Shown here: piece after piece, positions 1 to 8,382 of the stretch
Numbering within the stretch: the first letter of the stretch is position 1
How the letters are laid out: every line of letters starts with the position of its first letter
Origin: Massilia sp. YIM B02763
GTDB lineage: Bacteria; Pseudomonadota; Gammaproteobacteria; Burkholderiales; Burkholderiaceae_D
Assembly (NCBI RefSeq): GCF_030412015.1
Contig: NZ_JASNRD010000019.1
Span: 56,187-120,186 of the forward strand
Direction: 5' to 3'
DNA length: 64,000 bases
The notes under the pieces: model-generated
What the model saw: only the letters and a program-made list of their open reading frames with translations
The model's database searches: none
Told to the model about the DNA's origin: nothing
Position numbers and translations under genes: made by a program

Positions 1-607
1 GCCTGCCCGCGATGTCGATGCCCTTGTTCTTGCCTTCGTCGAAGGTGGCGACGATGCGGCCGTCGGACGGCCACATCCAGCTCAGTTTCTCGTCGTCGCT
101 GGCGGTGACGGTGCTGCCGGCGGCGATGCCGGTCACCTTTTCCGCCTTCGGATTGTCTTCCTTCTGGGCCAGGGCGGCATCGCTGTAAGGCTTCTTGGCA
201 CCATTCGGCTCCGTCTTCCTGGGCGGCGCGGCCGGCTTGTCGGCGCCCGGCATGGCGATCGGGTTCGTCACGACGGCATTCCCGCCCCGTTCCGGCGGCG
301 CCACCTTCAGCACCTGGCCGACCTTGATGTCGTCCGGATCGGAAAGATTGTTCCAGGCCACCAGGTCGCGGTAGTTCTGGCCATGGTCCAGCGCGATGCG
401 CAGCAGCGTGTCGCCGCGGCGCACGGTATAGGTGCCGGCGGCATCCGGGCGGGTGTCCTCTGCCGGCGGCGCGGCGGGACGCGGGCGCGAAATGGCGACG
501 GACGAGGTCGGACGATCGATCACGGGGGCGACACGGGTCTCGGTACTGCAGGCGGACAGCACGCCAAGACTAAGGGTCAACAGGGCTAAACGGGGCGTTG
601 GTTTCAT
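1..607 (-). CDS. nlpD: NlpD-type lipoprotein with LysM and M23 domains (partial)
   Basis: The 3' part lies beyond the window's left edge; 202 codons are visible. The protein starts MKPTPRLALL and has a lipoprotein signal ending in the lipobox LSAC (Cys20), so it should be an outer-membrane lipoprotein. A LysM peptidoglycan-binding domain covers about residues 52-100 (YTVRRGDTLLRIA, then WNNLSDPDDIKVGQ). After a Pro/Lys-rich linker, the start of an M23 peptidase-like domain is visible (WPSDGRIVATFDEGKNKGID). NlpD proteins activate septal amidases and usually lack the M23 metal ligands; the part that would show this is missing. It follows pcm by 32 bp in a surE-pcm-nlpD operon, which in many proteobacteria continues into rpoS. 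The ATG at 607 follows a weak AGAGAGA. Confidence 0.88.
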   Translation of the reverse strand, partial: MKPTPRLALLTLSLGVLSACSTETRVAPVIDRPTSSVAISRPRPAAPPAEDTRPDAAGTYTVRRGDTLLRIALDHGQNYRDLVAWNNLSDPDDIKVGQVLKVAPPERGGNAVVTNPIAMPGADKPAAPPRKTEPNGAKKPYSDAALAQKEDNPKAEKVTGIAAGSTVTASDDEKLSWMWPSDGRIVATFDEGKNKGIDIAGR

Positions 608-639
608 TCTCTCTTAATTCTGTTACAACATTCTGGCAT

Positions 640-1488
640 TCAGGCGATGCCTGGCCGCAGCGGAACGAAATGGCAGCTTTCCAGCGTCTCGCTGGTCCAT
701 TCCGACTTGCCGGTGCGGGTAATACGCTGCAGGTGCTGGACCTGCGCGCCGACGGGGGCCACGAGGCGGGCACCGATGGCCATCTGCTCGAGCAGTGCGC
801 GCGGCACGTCGAGTCCGGCCGCCGCGAGGATGATGCCGTCGAACGGGGCCACCTGCGGGAGCCCAAGCATACCATCTCCGTACTGTAAACGCAGGTTAGC
901 GATACGCAAGGGCCGTAAATTCGCCTTGGCGAGCTCGTGCAGCGGCTTGATCCGCTCGATCGAATACACCTCTTTCGCCACGCAGGCCAGCACGGCGGCC
1001 TGGTAGCCGCAGCCGGTGCCGATCTCGAGCACGCGCTCCAGCGGACGGCCGCTCCCCTTCAGCAACTCGATCATGCGGGCCACGATGTAGGGCTGCGAAA
1101 TCGTCTGGTTGTGGCCGATCGGCAGCGATACGTCGGCATAGGCCTGGGCCGACAGCGCCTCCTCGATGAACAGGTGGCGCGGCACGGTTTCCAGCGCCAC
1201 CAGCACCTGCGGATCCTTGACGCCCTGGCGCGCCACGCGCGCGGCCATGGCGCGGCGCGGCGCCTCGGTGGCCATCAGGTCGGACCTGGCCAGCGTCTGC
1301 TGCGGCTGTGGCGGCTGCGCGCCCGCCTGCGGCTTGGCCGCGCCCGGCGCCGGGCCGGCCTGGTTCGAGCGCGCGTTCTGGGTCGCCGTCTGCGGCGTGG
1401 CCACGGGCGCCGGCGCAGCAGGCTTTCGCGTCGTCCCGCCCGTCACCGACGACAGGGGCAAGGGAAAATTGCTGCGCTTCTCGCTCAT
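640..1488 (-). CDS. pcm: Protein-L-isoaspartate O-methyltransferase
   Basis: This is a cytosolic repair enzyme that methylates L-isoaspartyl residues in aged proteins using S-adenosylmethionine. The SAM motif VLEIGTGCGY is at residues 153-162, the substrate/catalytic segment GHNQTISQPY at 126-134 (Ser131 is the conserved serine), and the C-terminal FVPL typical of the family is present. At 282 residues it is longer than the usual 210-220. The excess is an N-terminal Pro/Ala/Gln-rich segment (about residues 18-68) with no recognisable fold. Its ATG overlaps the surE stop in an ATGA, so the two are translationally coupled. A start downstream of the extension (for example Met72) cannot be excluded. 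Confidence 0.93.
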   Translation of the reverse strand: MSEKRSNFPLPLSSVTGGTTRKPAAPAPVATPQTATQNARSNQAGPAPGAAKPQAGAQPPQPQQTLARSDLMATEAPRRAMAARVARQGVKDPQVLVALETVPRHLFIEEALSAQAYADVSLPIGHNQTISQPYIVARMIELLKGSGRPLERVLEIGTGCGYQAAVLACVAKEVYSIERIKPLHELAKANLRPLRIANLRLQYGDGMLGLPQVAPFDGIILAAAGLDVPRALLEQMAIGARLVAPVGAQVQHLQRITRTGKSEWTSETLESCHFVPLRPGIA

Positions 1489-2222
1489 CCCAACCCCCGC
1501 CGCAGCAAGTCGAGCTGTTCGCGGTGCGTGAGGTCGACCTGCAAGGGCGTGATCGACACATTGCCGCCGGCGGTCGCGTGGAAATCGGTACCCTCGCCCG
1601 CATCGCGACAGGCGCCGGGCGCACCGATCCAGTAGATTTCCCGGCCGCGCGGATCCTGGCCGCGGATCACAGGCTCGGATTGGTGGCGCCGGCCCAGCCG
1701 GGTCGGCACCAGCGCGCCCATGTTTTCATATGGCAAATTCGGGATGTTCACGTTCAGCAGGAACGGCGAATCGATCAGGTCGAAGCGGCGCTGCACGATG
1801 TCGCGCGCCACCCGCGCCGCCGATTCCACCTCGGACCAGCCGCCATGCACCTGCGAAAAGGCGATCGCCGGGATGCCGAACAGGTAGGCCTCGGTCGCGG
1901 CGGCCACCGTGCCCGAATAGAGCGTGTCGTCGCCCATGTTCTGGCCGTTGTTGATGCCGGAGACGACGAGGTCCGGACGATAGTCGAGCAGCCCCGTCAA
2001 TGCGATGTGCACGCAATCGGTCGGGGTGCCGTTGACAAAATAAAAACCGTTGGCAGCCTTCGACACCGACAGCGGACGGTCCAGCGACAGCGAATTGGAC
2101 GCGCCCGACCGGTTGCTGTCGGGGGCGACCACCACGATGTCGGCGACCGGCGCGAGCGCGGCGGCCAGGGCCTGGATGCCGGGGGCAAGATAGCCGTCGT
2201 CGTTACTGATAAGGATACGCAT
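1485..2222 (-). CDS. surE: 5'-nucleotidase SurE
   Basis: This is a 245-residue metal-dependent nucleoside monophosphatase of the SurE family (stationary-phase survival protein). The N-terminal signature MRILISNDDGYLAPGI contains the metal ligands Asp8 and Asp9, and the loop DSNRSGASNSLSLDRP carries the conserved Ser/Asn that completes the site. Length and N-terminus match the family. It is the first gene of the surE-pcm-nlpD run on the minus strand, overlapping pcm by 4 bp. About 115 bp separate it from the 3' end of the ATPase gene upstream, so its promoter should lie there; I see no clear consensus. Confidence 0.96.
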   Translation of the reverse strand: MRILISNDDGYLAPGIQALAAALAPVADIVVVAPDSNRSGASNSLSLDRPLSVSKAANGFYFVNGTPTDCVHIALTGLLDYRPDLVVSGINNGQNMGDDTLYSGTVAAATEAYLFGIPAIAFSQVHGGWSEVESAARVARDIVQRRFDLIDSPFLLNVNIPNLPYENMGALVPTRLGRRHQSEPVIRGQDPRGREIYWIGAPGACRDAGEGTDFHATAGGNVSITPLQVDLTHREQLDLLRRGLG

Positions 2223-2339
2223 GCCGCGATTTTACCTGAAGCAACGGCCAGTTCACCCCATCGCGCTGCACATTTATTACACAACTGCGTGCACAACCGC
2301 GCCCGCCGCACGGGCCGGCGCAACGCGCGAAACAGGCCG

Positions 2340-3953
2340 TCAGCCGGCCACCAGCGGCCGTCCGCCGGCCGCCTGGATCAGGGCGCCTTCGAGGGACGAG
2401 ACCTCGTCCTCGGTGAAGGCCAGCAGCGCATCCTTGTCGCCTTCCTGCAGGTAGACCTGCTTGATCATCGCCGCCGCCCGTCGCCGTAGCGGATGCGCCA
2501 CACTCGGGCGCAGGACGCGGCTGCGCAGGCTGTCGGCCAGCGCGCGCGCCTCCCGCGGACTGCGGCTGTCGATCAGTTCCTGCAGGCGCGACAGGGCTTC
2601 GTCGAGCACCTCGGCCCCGGCCGCCGCGCCGCTGCCGGCCGCGCCGCCCACCGGCGCCTCGGTGCCCGCGCCGTCGCCGCTCCCGGCCGGCACGTCGCCG
2701 GCGCGGCGCGCGCCCGGATGGCCGCGCGTGCCCTCTTCCATCGCGTGCAAGCCGGCTTCCAGCGCGATCACGTGCTGCTCGATGCGGCGCGCCGCCTCCA
2801 GTTCGCCGTGCTGGCCCAGGTACAGGTGGCCCAGGCGCGCCAGTTCGCGCACCATGCTCGAGGCCTGCGGATCGGCGGCGCGGCGGCGCAAGGCCTCGGC
2901 CGCCTGCAGCAGGCGCACTTCGGCCAGGGGGCGCCACGGGAAATGGCCGGGTTCCAGCCATTCGAGCAAGGCCTCGATGCCGCGCAGCGGGCCCAGGCGG
3001 TCGCCCTGGCCCGGATGCGCGCGCCCGCTCGGCAGCGGCGCGCCGAGGATGGCGGCCTGCGGCAACTGCACCTCGTCGAGGTAGCTGTCGAGCGTCACGC
3101 TGGCCAGGCCGTAGCTTTCCCCCAGCATCTTTTCCAGCGTCGCCTGGTAGCCCCGCACGCCGCGGCTCGCATCGCCCAGGCGCCAGCGGCGCCGTCCCTC
3201 GCCCGCCGCCTCCACCGGGGCGGGCAGCGGATAGACCAGCAGCGGACGCTGTTCGTCCTCGTGGCTGCAGCGGTAGTCGAGGGCGCGCGCGACCACGCCG
3301 CGCAGGCCGTCCAGGCTGCGCGGGTCGGGCGTGAACAGGCCGACCATCTTGTCGGGCAGGAGCGCCGTGCAGACACTGGCAGCCGCCGAGCGTCCGCTGC
3401 GGCAGTCGATCAGCACGTGGGCAAAGCGCCCGGCCAGGCGCGCGGCGAAGGCGCGGAACAGCCCCGGACAGGCGCCGAACAGGCCGTCCCAGTCGAGCCG
3501 GTCGACGCGTTCGCCGTAGCTGTCGTCGAGGCGGCCGGCGCGCATCAGGTACAGGGGGCGGCTGTCGTCGACGCGTTCGATGTAGTCGTCCCAATCGAGG
3601 GCATCGAGCACGCGCGCGGCCTGCGCGGCGGCCGCGCCGTCGGTGGAGCGCAGCGGCCGCGCGTGGGACGCCGCCTTGTCCAGGCCCTCGCGGCAGGCCT
3701 CGAACAGTTCGAGCACGCCGCCGCGCAGGTTGCCGGACGCTTGGCCGGTCGCGCCGAAGTAGTGGTGCAGGCCGGGCGCTTCGAGGTCCCAGTCGATCAT
3801 CAGCACCGGTGTCCTTGCCCCTTCGCGCCCGGCCAGCAGCCAGGCCGCGTGCACGAGGGCGAGGCTGCGCGCGGGCGCGCTGTCGTAGGAATAGAACGTC
3901 GTCACTTGGCCAACGGATGCGTCCGGTCTTGCGGTGATGCGGTTGGTTTCCAT
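2340..3953 (-). CDS. P-loop ATPase-like protein with degenerate Walker A, TIR-associated
   Basis: The 537-residue product resembles the SIMIBI/ParA-like ATPases whose usual opening is FYSYKGGVGRS...AWLLA...VDWDLEAPGLH, found next to TIR proteins and in FxSxx-type peptide systems. Here the framework is kept (TTFYSY at 18-23; IDWDLEAPGLHHYF at 53-66), but the P-loop reads DSAPARS at 24-30. It has lost both lysine positions and the glycines, so ATP hydrolysis is doubtful. The middle is alpha-rich. A Gly/Ala-rich linker lies around residues 425-460 and a C-terminal helical domain follows. The ATG at 3953 is preceded by GAGGAG, which overlaps the stop codon of the TIR gene 8 bp upstream, so the pair looks translationally coupled. 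The family assignment is from recalled motif similarity; function is unknown and a regulatory or sensor role is inferred. Confidence 0.72.
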   Translation of the reverse strand: METNRITARPDASVGQVTTFYSYDSAPARSLALVHAAWLLAGREGARTPVLMIDWDLEAPGLHHYFGATGQASGNLRGGVLELFEACREGLDKAASHARPLRSTDGAAAAQAARVLDALDWDDYIERVDDSRPLYLMRAGRLDDSYGERVDRLDWDGLFGACPGLFRAFAARLAGRFAHVLIDCRSGRSAAASVCTALLPDKMVGLFTPDPRSLDGLRGVVARALDYRCSHEDEQRPLLVYPLPAPVEAAGEGRRRWRLGDASRGVRGYQATLEKMLGESYGLASVTLDSYLDEVQLPQAAILGAPLPSGRAHPGQGDRLGPLRGIEALLEWLEPGHFPWRPLAEVRLLQAAEALRRRAADPQASSMVRELARLGHLYLGQHGELEAARRIEQHVIALEAGLHAMEEGTRGHPGARRAGDVPAGSGDGAGTEAPVGGAAGSGAAAGAEVLDEALSRLQELIDSRSPREARALADSLRSRVLRPSVAHPLRRRAAAMIKQVYLQEGDKDALLAFTEDEVSSLEGALIQAAGGRPLVAG

Positions 3954-3961
3954 AGGGCTCC

Positions 3962-4570
3962 TCATTTTTTTGGGAAGGTAGGATCCGGTATCTCGCGCCA
4001 TGGGGGTGGGACATCGGGGAGCACGAATTGGTTGCAGTCATGCCCCGGCGGCGTGCACTTTTTCAGGTACTGGTAGTGGGTGACGATCCGCCGGACCATC
4101 TTGGCGATGTCGGGCAGGAATTCCGGGTTCGACTTCAAGTCGGCCGTCGCCATCGTGAAGCGGGAGAAATCGACGTAGAACGCGGCTTCGCTGACCTGGG
4201 GCGGCAGGCGCTCCGGGTGCCGGGTCATGATCACCGGGATGATCAGCCGGCTGGGCAGCGGATACCAGGTGGCTCGCTCGGCTTCGAGCAGGCGCATGGC
4301 GGCGTACTCGCGCCGCGTGTACGCGTGGGCCTCGTACTTCGGGGTATAGATCAGCACCATGCAGACGCTCTCGCACATCGCGCGCGCGATCTTGCGGTCG
4401 AGGTCGTCGCCGCCGCCGAGCTGCTCGGAATCGACGAACAATTCGTCCTCGTCGTCGAAATACGGCTCGAGATAGCAGCGCAGCGCATCGGCCAGCGTGG
4501 TCTTGAAGCGCTGCATGAGCTCGTGCCGGCCATGGGCATAGCTGAAAAAACAGCCGTAGCGGATCGTCAT
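3962..4570 (-). CDS. TIR-domain protein
   Basis: The 202-residue protein opens with a TIR fold: the strand A motif RYGCFFSYAHG (residues 4-14), a DSEQLGGGDDLDRKIARAM segment near 47-65, and the helix after VCMVLIYTPKYEAHAYTRRE. Glu88 in YTRRE is where the catalytic glutamate of NAD-cleaving TIR domains usually sits. The C-terminal 80 residues are not typical TIR and end in a Pro-rich tail. No signal peptide or membrane segment is seen. I chose the ATG at 4570 because GGAGGGAG lies just upstream; an ATG at 4585 would add five residues. It heads a two-gene operon with the P-loop-like gene and diverges from a quinone oxidoreductase. A role in NADase-based immunity is plausible but unproven. Confidence 0.8.
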   Translation of the reverse strand: MTIRYGCFFSYAHGRHELMQRFKTTLADALRCYLEPYFDDEDELFVDSEQLGGGDDLDRKIARAMCESVCMVLIYTPKYEAHAYTRREYAAMRLLEAERATWYPLPSRLIIPVIMTRHPERLPPQVSEAAFYVDFSRFTMATADLKSNPEFLPDIAKMVRRIVTHYQYLKKCTPPGHDCNQFVLPDVPPPWREIPDPTFPKK

Positions 4571-4707
4571 CGCCTCTCCCTCCATTCATCTACCGCTGGG
4601 ACTGGAAGACTCTAGCAACTCACCCGTACTGCATGTTGCGGGAACGCAGAAGGCCGAATGGGCCCATAATCCGATATTTACGTATCCGATAACAGGGAGA
4701 GAGAGAC

Positions 4708-5682
4708 ATGAAAGCCGTCGTCTGCAGGAACTGGGGGCCGCCGGACAGCCTGGCGCTGGAAGAGGTGCCGGACCCGCAGCCGGGGCCGGACCAGGTGGTC
4801 GTCGAGGTCAGGGCCGCCGGCGTCAATTTCCCCGACGTGCTGACCGTCCAGGGCAAGTACCAGGTCAAGCCGCCGCTCCCTTTTATCCCCGGCAACGAGT
4901 TCGCCGGCATCGTGCGCACCGTCGGGCCGGGCGTCACGGCGTTCGGCCCGGGCGACCGCGTGATCGGCTTCACCCGTACCGGCGCCTTCGCCGAACTGGC
5001 GCTGGCGCCCGTGTCCACGCTCGTGCCCATGCCCGCCGGCATGGACTTCGACGTGGCCGCCTCCGTCACCCTCACCTACGGGACGGCGCACCATGCGCTG
5101 GCCGACCGCGGGGCCCTGCAGCCCGGCGAGACGCTGCTGGTGCTGGGCGCGGCCGGCGGCGTCGGCCTGGCCGCGGTCGAGATCGGCAAGGCGCTGGGCG
5201 CGCGCGTGATCGCGGCGGCATCGAGCGCCGACAAGCTGGCCGTGTGCCGCGAATGCGGCGCCGACGTGTTGATCGACTATGAACGCGACGACTTGCGCGA
5301 GGCGATCCGCGCCGCCACCGACGGCCGCGGGCCGGACGTCATCGTCGATCCGGTCGGCGGCATCTACAGCGAGCCCGCGCTGCGCTCGATCGCCTGGCGC
5401 GGACGCCACCTCGTGGTCGGCTTCGCCAACGGCGCGATCCCGCAGGTGCCGTGGAACGTGATGCTGCTCAAGGGCGCTTCGGTGATGGGCGTGTTCTGGG
5501 GCGATTTCCAGCGCAAGGAGCCGGCCGCCAACGCGCAGGCGATGCGCACGATGCTGGACTGGATGATGGAAGGGAAGCTGCGGCCGCTGGTGTCGAAGCG
5601 CTATGCGCTGGCGGACACCGCGCACGCGCTGGAAGACATGGCGGCGCGGCGGGTGCTGGGCAAGGTCATTGTGGCACCGTAG
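4708..5682 (+). CDS. NADPH:quinone oxidoreductase family protein (zinc-independent MDR)
   Basis: This 324-residue medium-chain dehydrogenase/reductase resembles QorA-type quinone reductases. The GroES-like N-terminal half includes GVNFPDVLTVQGKYQ and PFIPGNEFAGIV. The Rossmann motif LVLGAAGGVGLAAVEIGKAL binds the dinucleotide, and VDPVGG is also family-typical. The zinc-binding cysteines of alcohol dehydrogenases are absent. It probably reduces quinones or enones with NADPH in the cytosol. AGGGAGAGAGAGAC precedes the ATG. It diverges from the TIR gene across 137 bp. Its TAG stop is supplied by the start of a GTAGGGTGG repeat. Confidence 0.88.
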   Translation: MKAVVCRNWGPPDSLALEEVPDPQPGPDQVVVEVRAAGVNFPDVLTVQGKYQVKPPLPFIPGNEFAGIVRTVGPGVTAFGPGDRVIGFTRTGAFAELALAPVSTLVPMPAGMDFDVAASVTLTYGTAHHALADRGALQPGETLLVLGAAGGVGLAAVEIGKALGARVIAAASSADKLAVCRECGADVLIDYERDDLREAIRAATDGRGPDVIVDPVGGIYSEPALRSIAWRGRHLVVGFANGAIPQVPWNVMLLKGASVMGVFWGDFQRKEPAANAQAMRTMLDWMMEGKLRPLVSKRYALADTAHALEDMAARRVLGKVIVAP

Positions 5683-5745
5683 GGTGGACGGCTCCGCCGT
5701 CCACGCGGTGATCGTTGACGGCTCCTTGCCCGTGCTCGATATCGG
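5679..5745. repeat. REP/BIME-like palindrome, half element
   Basis: The palindrome GTGGACGGC-tcc-GCCGTCCAC is preceded by GTAGG and followed by a tail ending in gcccgtgctcgatatcgg. The tail is the reverse complement of the right half of the complete element at 9138-9249, so this copy is one arm only. Its GTAG provides the stop codon of the upstream quinone oxidoreductase gene. Confidence 0.8.
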
Positions 5746-5746
5746 T

Positions 5747-5883
5747 TCGCAGGGGTCAGAGCCCGGTTCTTCTTTCAAAGGGCTCTGCCCCCGGTGTTCA
5801 GCCGCAAAGCCGAACCCGGCTGATCGACGGCAGGCAACTCCGGGGTCAGAGCCCTTTTAACAGCAACACCGGGCTCTGACCCC
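5747..5883. repeat. Two GGGGTCAGAG hairpin repeats
   Basis: Two copies of a hairpin family lie in tandem. The first has GGGGTCAGAGCCC (5752-5764) pairing with GGGCTCTGCCCCC (5780-5792). The second has GGGGTCAGAGCCC (5842-5854) pairing with GGGCTCTGACCCC (5871-5883), which ends at the dinG stop codon. The same family recurs after mdh and acnA. The hairpins may act as transcript 3' ends between the convergent genes. Confidence 0.8.
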
Positions 5884-7928
5884 TACGGCAGGTTCTTGAA
5901 GAAGGCGATCACCTCTTCCTGCACCCGCGTACGCTTGAACGGCGGCAGGCTCTGCCAGATGCGCCGGCCGTAGGGCTTGCTGATCACGCGCGGGTCGCAC
6001 AGCATCAGCACGCCGCGGTCGTCGACGTCGCGTATCAGGCGGCCGGCGCCCTGCTTCAGGTTGATGATGGCTTCCGGCAGCGTGTGGTGGACAAAGCCGT
6101 TCATGCCCTTCTTTTCCATCACTTCGATGCGCGCGGCCAGCACCGGGTCGTCGGGCGGGGCGAACGGCAGCTTGTCGATGATCACCAGCGACAGCGCCTC
6201 GCCGCGCACGTCCACGCCTTCCCAGAAGCTCTGGCTGCCCACCAGCACGGCATTGCCGGCGTTGCGGAAGGAATCGAGCAGCTCGGTACGGCCGCGCTCG
6301 CCCTGCACGAACAGGGGGAAGTCCAGGCCGCGGTCGGCGAATTCCTGGCGCAGGCGCTCGGCCACGCGGTTGACGGCGCGGATCGTCGTGCACAGGAAGA
6401 AGGTGCGCCCGCCGGCCGCCTCGATCACGGGCAGCGCCATGTCGACGACGGCGTCGGTATAGCCCATCGTGTTCGGCTCGGGCAGGCCGGTCGGCACGTA
6501 CAGGATGCCCTGCTCCGGATAATTGAAGGGGCTGGGCCAGGTGTGGGCGGGCTCGCCCGTCATGCCGAGCTGGGCGGTGAAGTGCTTGAAGTCGTTCTTC
6601 ACGGCCAGCGTCGCGGACGTGAAGATCCAGCTGCGCGGCGCGCCGGCGCGCTGGCCGGCGAAGATCGGCGCGATCGACAGCGGCGTCTTGTGCAGCTGCA
6701 GCGCGGAGGCGAAGGCCTCGACCCACAACACGGCGTCGTCGCCCTCGATCTCCTTGCCTTTCTTGGGCTCGGACTTCCAGGCCTTGTACTGTTCCAGCAG
6801 CTCGACGGCGCGCACGCGGCACTGTTCCAGCGTCTCCGCGCGCTCGGCGTTTTCTTCCAGCACGTCGATCAGGCCTTCGAGTTCCTCCTTCAGCTTTTCC
6901 AGCGCCGGGAAGAAGCCGGAATCCGGCGCGATCTGGGGCAGCGACAGGCGCGTGCCGCTGTCCGGGAACGTGAGGCGCAGGTCGCGCGCCGCCTTTTCGA
7001 CCGTCGTCACGGCCTTGGCCCAGTCGACGCCGGCGCGCGCGTGCGCCAGGCCTTCGGCCAGCACGTCGCGGCACAGCTCCAGCACCTGCGAAGTCGAGAC
7101 CGAGGTGCCGAAGAACAGCGTGGCCACTTCCGGCAGCTGGTGCGCCTCGTCGAAGATGATGGTATTGGCGGACGGCAGCAGCTCGGCCATGCCGCCTTCC
7201 TTGAGCGCCACGTCGGCGAAGAACAGGTGGTGGTTGACGACGACGACGTCGGCCTGCTGCGCCTCGCGGCGCGCCTTCATCACGAAGCAATCCTGGTAGT
7301 ACTGGCATTCCTGCCCGAGGCAGTTCTCGCGCGTCGAGGTCACCAGGTTCCACACCGACGCCGTTTCCGGCACCTTGGTCAGCTCGGACTTGTCGCCCGA
7401 CTGGCTCATCTTGACGAAGCGCGAGATCTCGCGCAGGTGGCCGACGTCGTCGCGCGAGGTCAGGCGCCCGTTCGACAGCGTACGCTCCAGGTGGTAGTGG
7501 CAGACGTAGTTCGAGCGGCCCTTGAGCAGCGCCACCGAGACGGGCGCGCGCAAGGCGGCGCGCACGTTCGGGATGTCGCGCGAGAACAATTGGTCCTGCA
7601 GGTTCTTGGTCCCCGTCGAGACGATGGTCTTGCCGCCCCACAGCAGGGCCGGCACCAGGTAGGCGAAGGTCTTGCCCGTGCCGGTGCCGGCTTCGGCGAT
7701 CAGGGTGCCCTGGGTGCCGATCGCGTGCGCGATGGCCTTGGCCATTTCGGTCTGCGACTGGCGCGGCTTGAAGCTGCCGACGGCGGGCGCGAGCGGGCCG
7801 CCGGCGCCGAAGATGCGGTCGACCTCGGCATCGTACTTGCCGGGCGCCTGCTCGGGCGCCGTGCCGGCGGTGTCGGGAGAAAGCGGTGCGCCGGCATCGA
7901 GGCCGGCTGGAGGGAGATGGTCGGTCAA
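5883..7928 (-). CDS. DinG/YoaA-family ATP-dependent DNA helicase
   Basis: This 681-residue XPD-like superfamily 2 helicase is expected to unwind DNA 5' to 3' and to contain an iron-sulfur cluster. Walker A is AEAGTGTGKT (residues 79-88) and the DEAH box is in IIFDEAHQLPE. Between them are the cluster cysteines NYVCHYHL and CLGQECQYYQDC. C-terminal helicase motifs include VGSQSFWEGVDVRG and INLKQGAGRLIRD. It fits YoaA/DinG proteins that repair replication blocks and R-loops. The N-terminal 30 residues are low-complexity and may start later. It is separated by 17 bp from ydcH upstream, with which it may form a transcription unit. Confidence 0.92.
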   Translation of the reverse strand: MTDHLPPAGLDAGAPLSPDTAGTAPEQAPGKYDAEVDRIFGAGGPLAPAVGSFKPRQSQTEMAKAIAHAIGTQGTLIAEAGTGTGKTFAYLVPALLWGGKTIVSTGTKNLQDQLFSRDIPNVRAALRAPVSVALLKGRSNYVCHYHLERTLSNGRLTSRDDVGHLREISRFVKMSQSGDKSELTKVPETASVWNLVTSTRENCLGQECQYYQDCFVMKARREAQQADVVVVNHHLFFADVALKEGGMAELLPSANTIIFDEAHQLPEVATLFFGTSVSTSQVLELCRDVLAEGLAHARAGVDWAKAVTTVEKAARDLRLTFPDSGTRLSLPQIAPDSGFFPALEKLKEELEGLIDVLEENAERAETLEQCRVRAVELLEQYKAWKSEPKKGKEIEGDDAVLWVEAFASALQLHKTPLSIAPIFAGQRAGAPRSWIFTSATLAVKNDFKHFTAQLGMTGEPAHTWPSPFNYPEQGILYVPTGLPEPNTMGYTDAVVDMALPVIEAAGGRTFFLCTTIRAVNRVAERLRQEFADRGLDFPLFVQGERGRTELLDSFRNAGNAVLVGSQSFWEGVDVRGEALSLVIIDKLPFAPPDDPVLAARIEVMEKKGMNGFVHHTLPEAIINLKQGAGRLIRDVDDRGVLMLCDPRVISKPYGRRIWQSLPPFKRTRVQEEVIAFFKNLP

Positions 7929-7945
7929 GGGAAAGCGGAATTCGA

Positions 7946-8161
7946 TCAGGCCGGAACGTCCGGCACCAGCTGCATTTTCAGCAGCGTGATGTGGTCCTTC
8001 AGCTGCAGCTTGCGCTTTTTCAGGCGGCGCAGCTGCAATTGATCGGTGTGACCGTCACGGGTCAGCATGTCTATGACAGCGTCGAGGTCGCGGTGTTCCA
8101 CGTCGAGTTCAATAATGCGGCGCTGGATCTCCTGGACGTCGATCATGTCAATTCCGAACAA
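7946..8161 (-). CDS. YdcH-family (DUF465) small coiled-coil protein
   Basis: The 71-residue protein is nearly all helix with heptad-like spacing. It matches the DUF465/YdcH family through IQRRIIELDVEHRDLDAVID and the basic run LRRLKKRKLQLKDHI. Family members are small cytosolic proteins of unknown biochemical role, often near genome maintenance or envelope genes. It lies just upstream of the DinG-like helicase on the same strand. The 220 bp upstream, shared with the divergent phosphatase gene, contain no other gene that I can support. Confidence 0.88.
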   Translation of the reverse strand: MFGIDMIDVQEIQRRIIELDVEHRDLDAVIDMLTRDGHTDQLQLRRLKKRKLQLKDHITLLKMQLVPDVPA

Positions 8162-8382
8162 TATCTAAAGGCTGGGGTGGGAAGGATGCGCGGTCTGCCG
8201 AGCCGTTGCGGATCGGCTCCAAGGCTTTAGCGTCTTGCAATTACCGGCTTGCAACTATAGTGCAACTCGGTGCATAGTTTAATCTACCCCGCCGTTGCCG
8301 CCAACAAAGATCGCAAGGCGGCGTCGGAAAGCGACGCTTTGGCTGCCCATTGCCGTGTCTCATTGTCTTATCCCGTGTATTT

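Noticed and set aside
2340..3953. Calling the ATPase-like gene a ParA partition protein
   Set aside because: No ParB gene or parS-like repeats lie nearby, the P-loop is lost, and the neighbour is a TIR protein.
2493..4076. A 527-codon plus-strand frame opposite the TIR/ATPase operon
   Set aside because: Its composition is Ala/Arg/Gly-rich with no domain; the minus-strand proteins have family motifs and ribosome sites.
5747..5883. The GGGGTCAGAG hairpins as rho-independent terminators
   Set aside because: No T-run follows the stems; they may still end transcripts in another way, so they are listed as repeats.
6084..8042. A 652-codon plus-strand frame opposite the DinG-like helicase
   Set aside because: Antisense shadow; the helicase motifs on the minus strand are complete.
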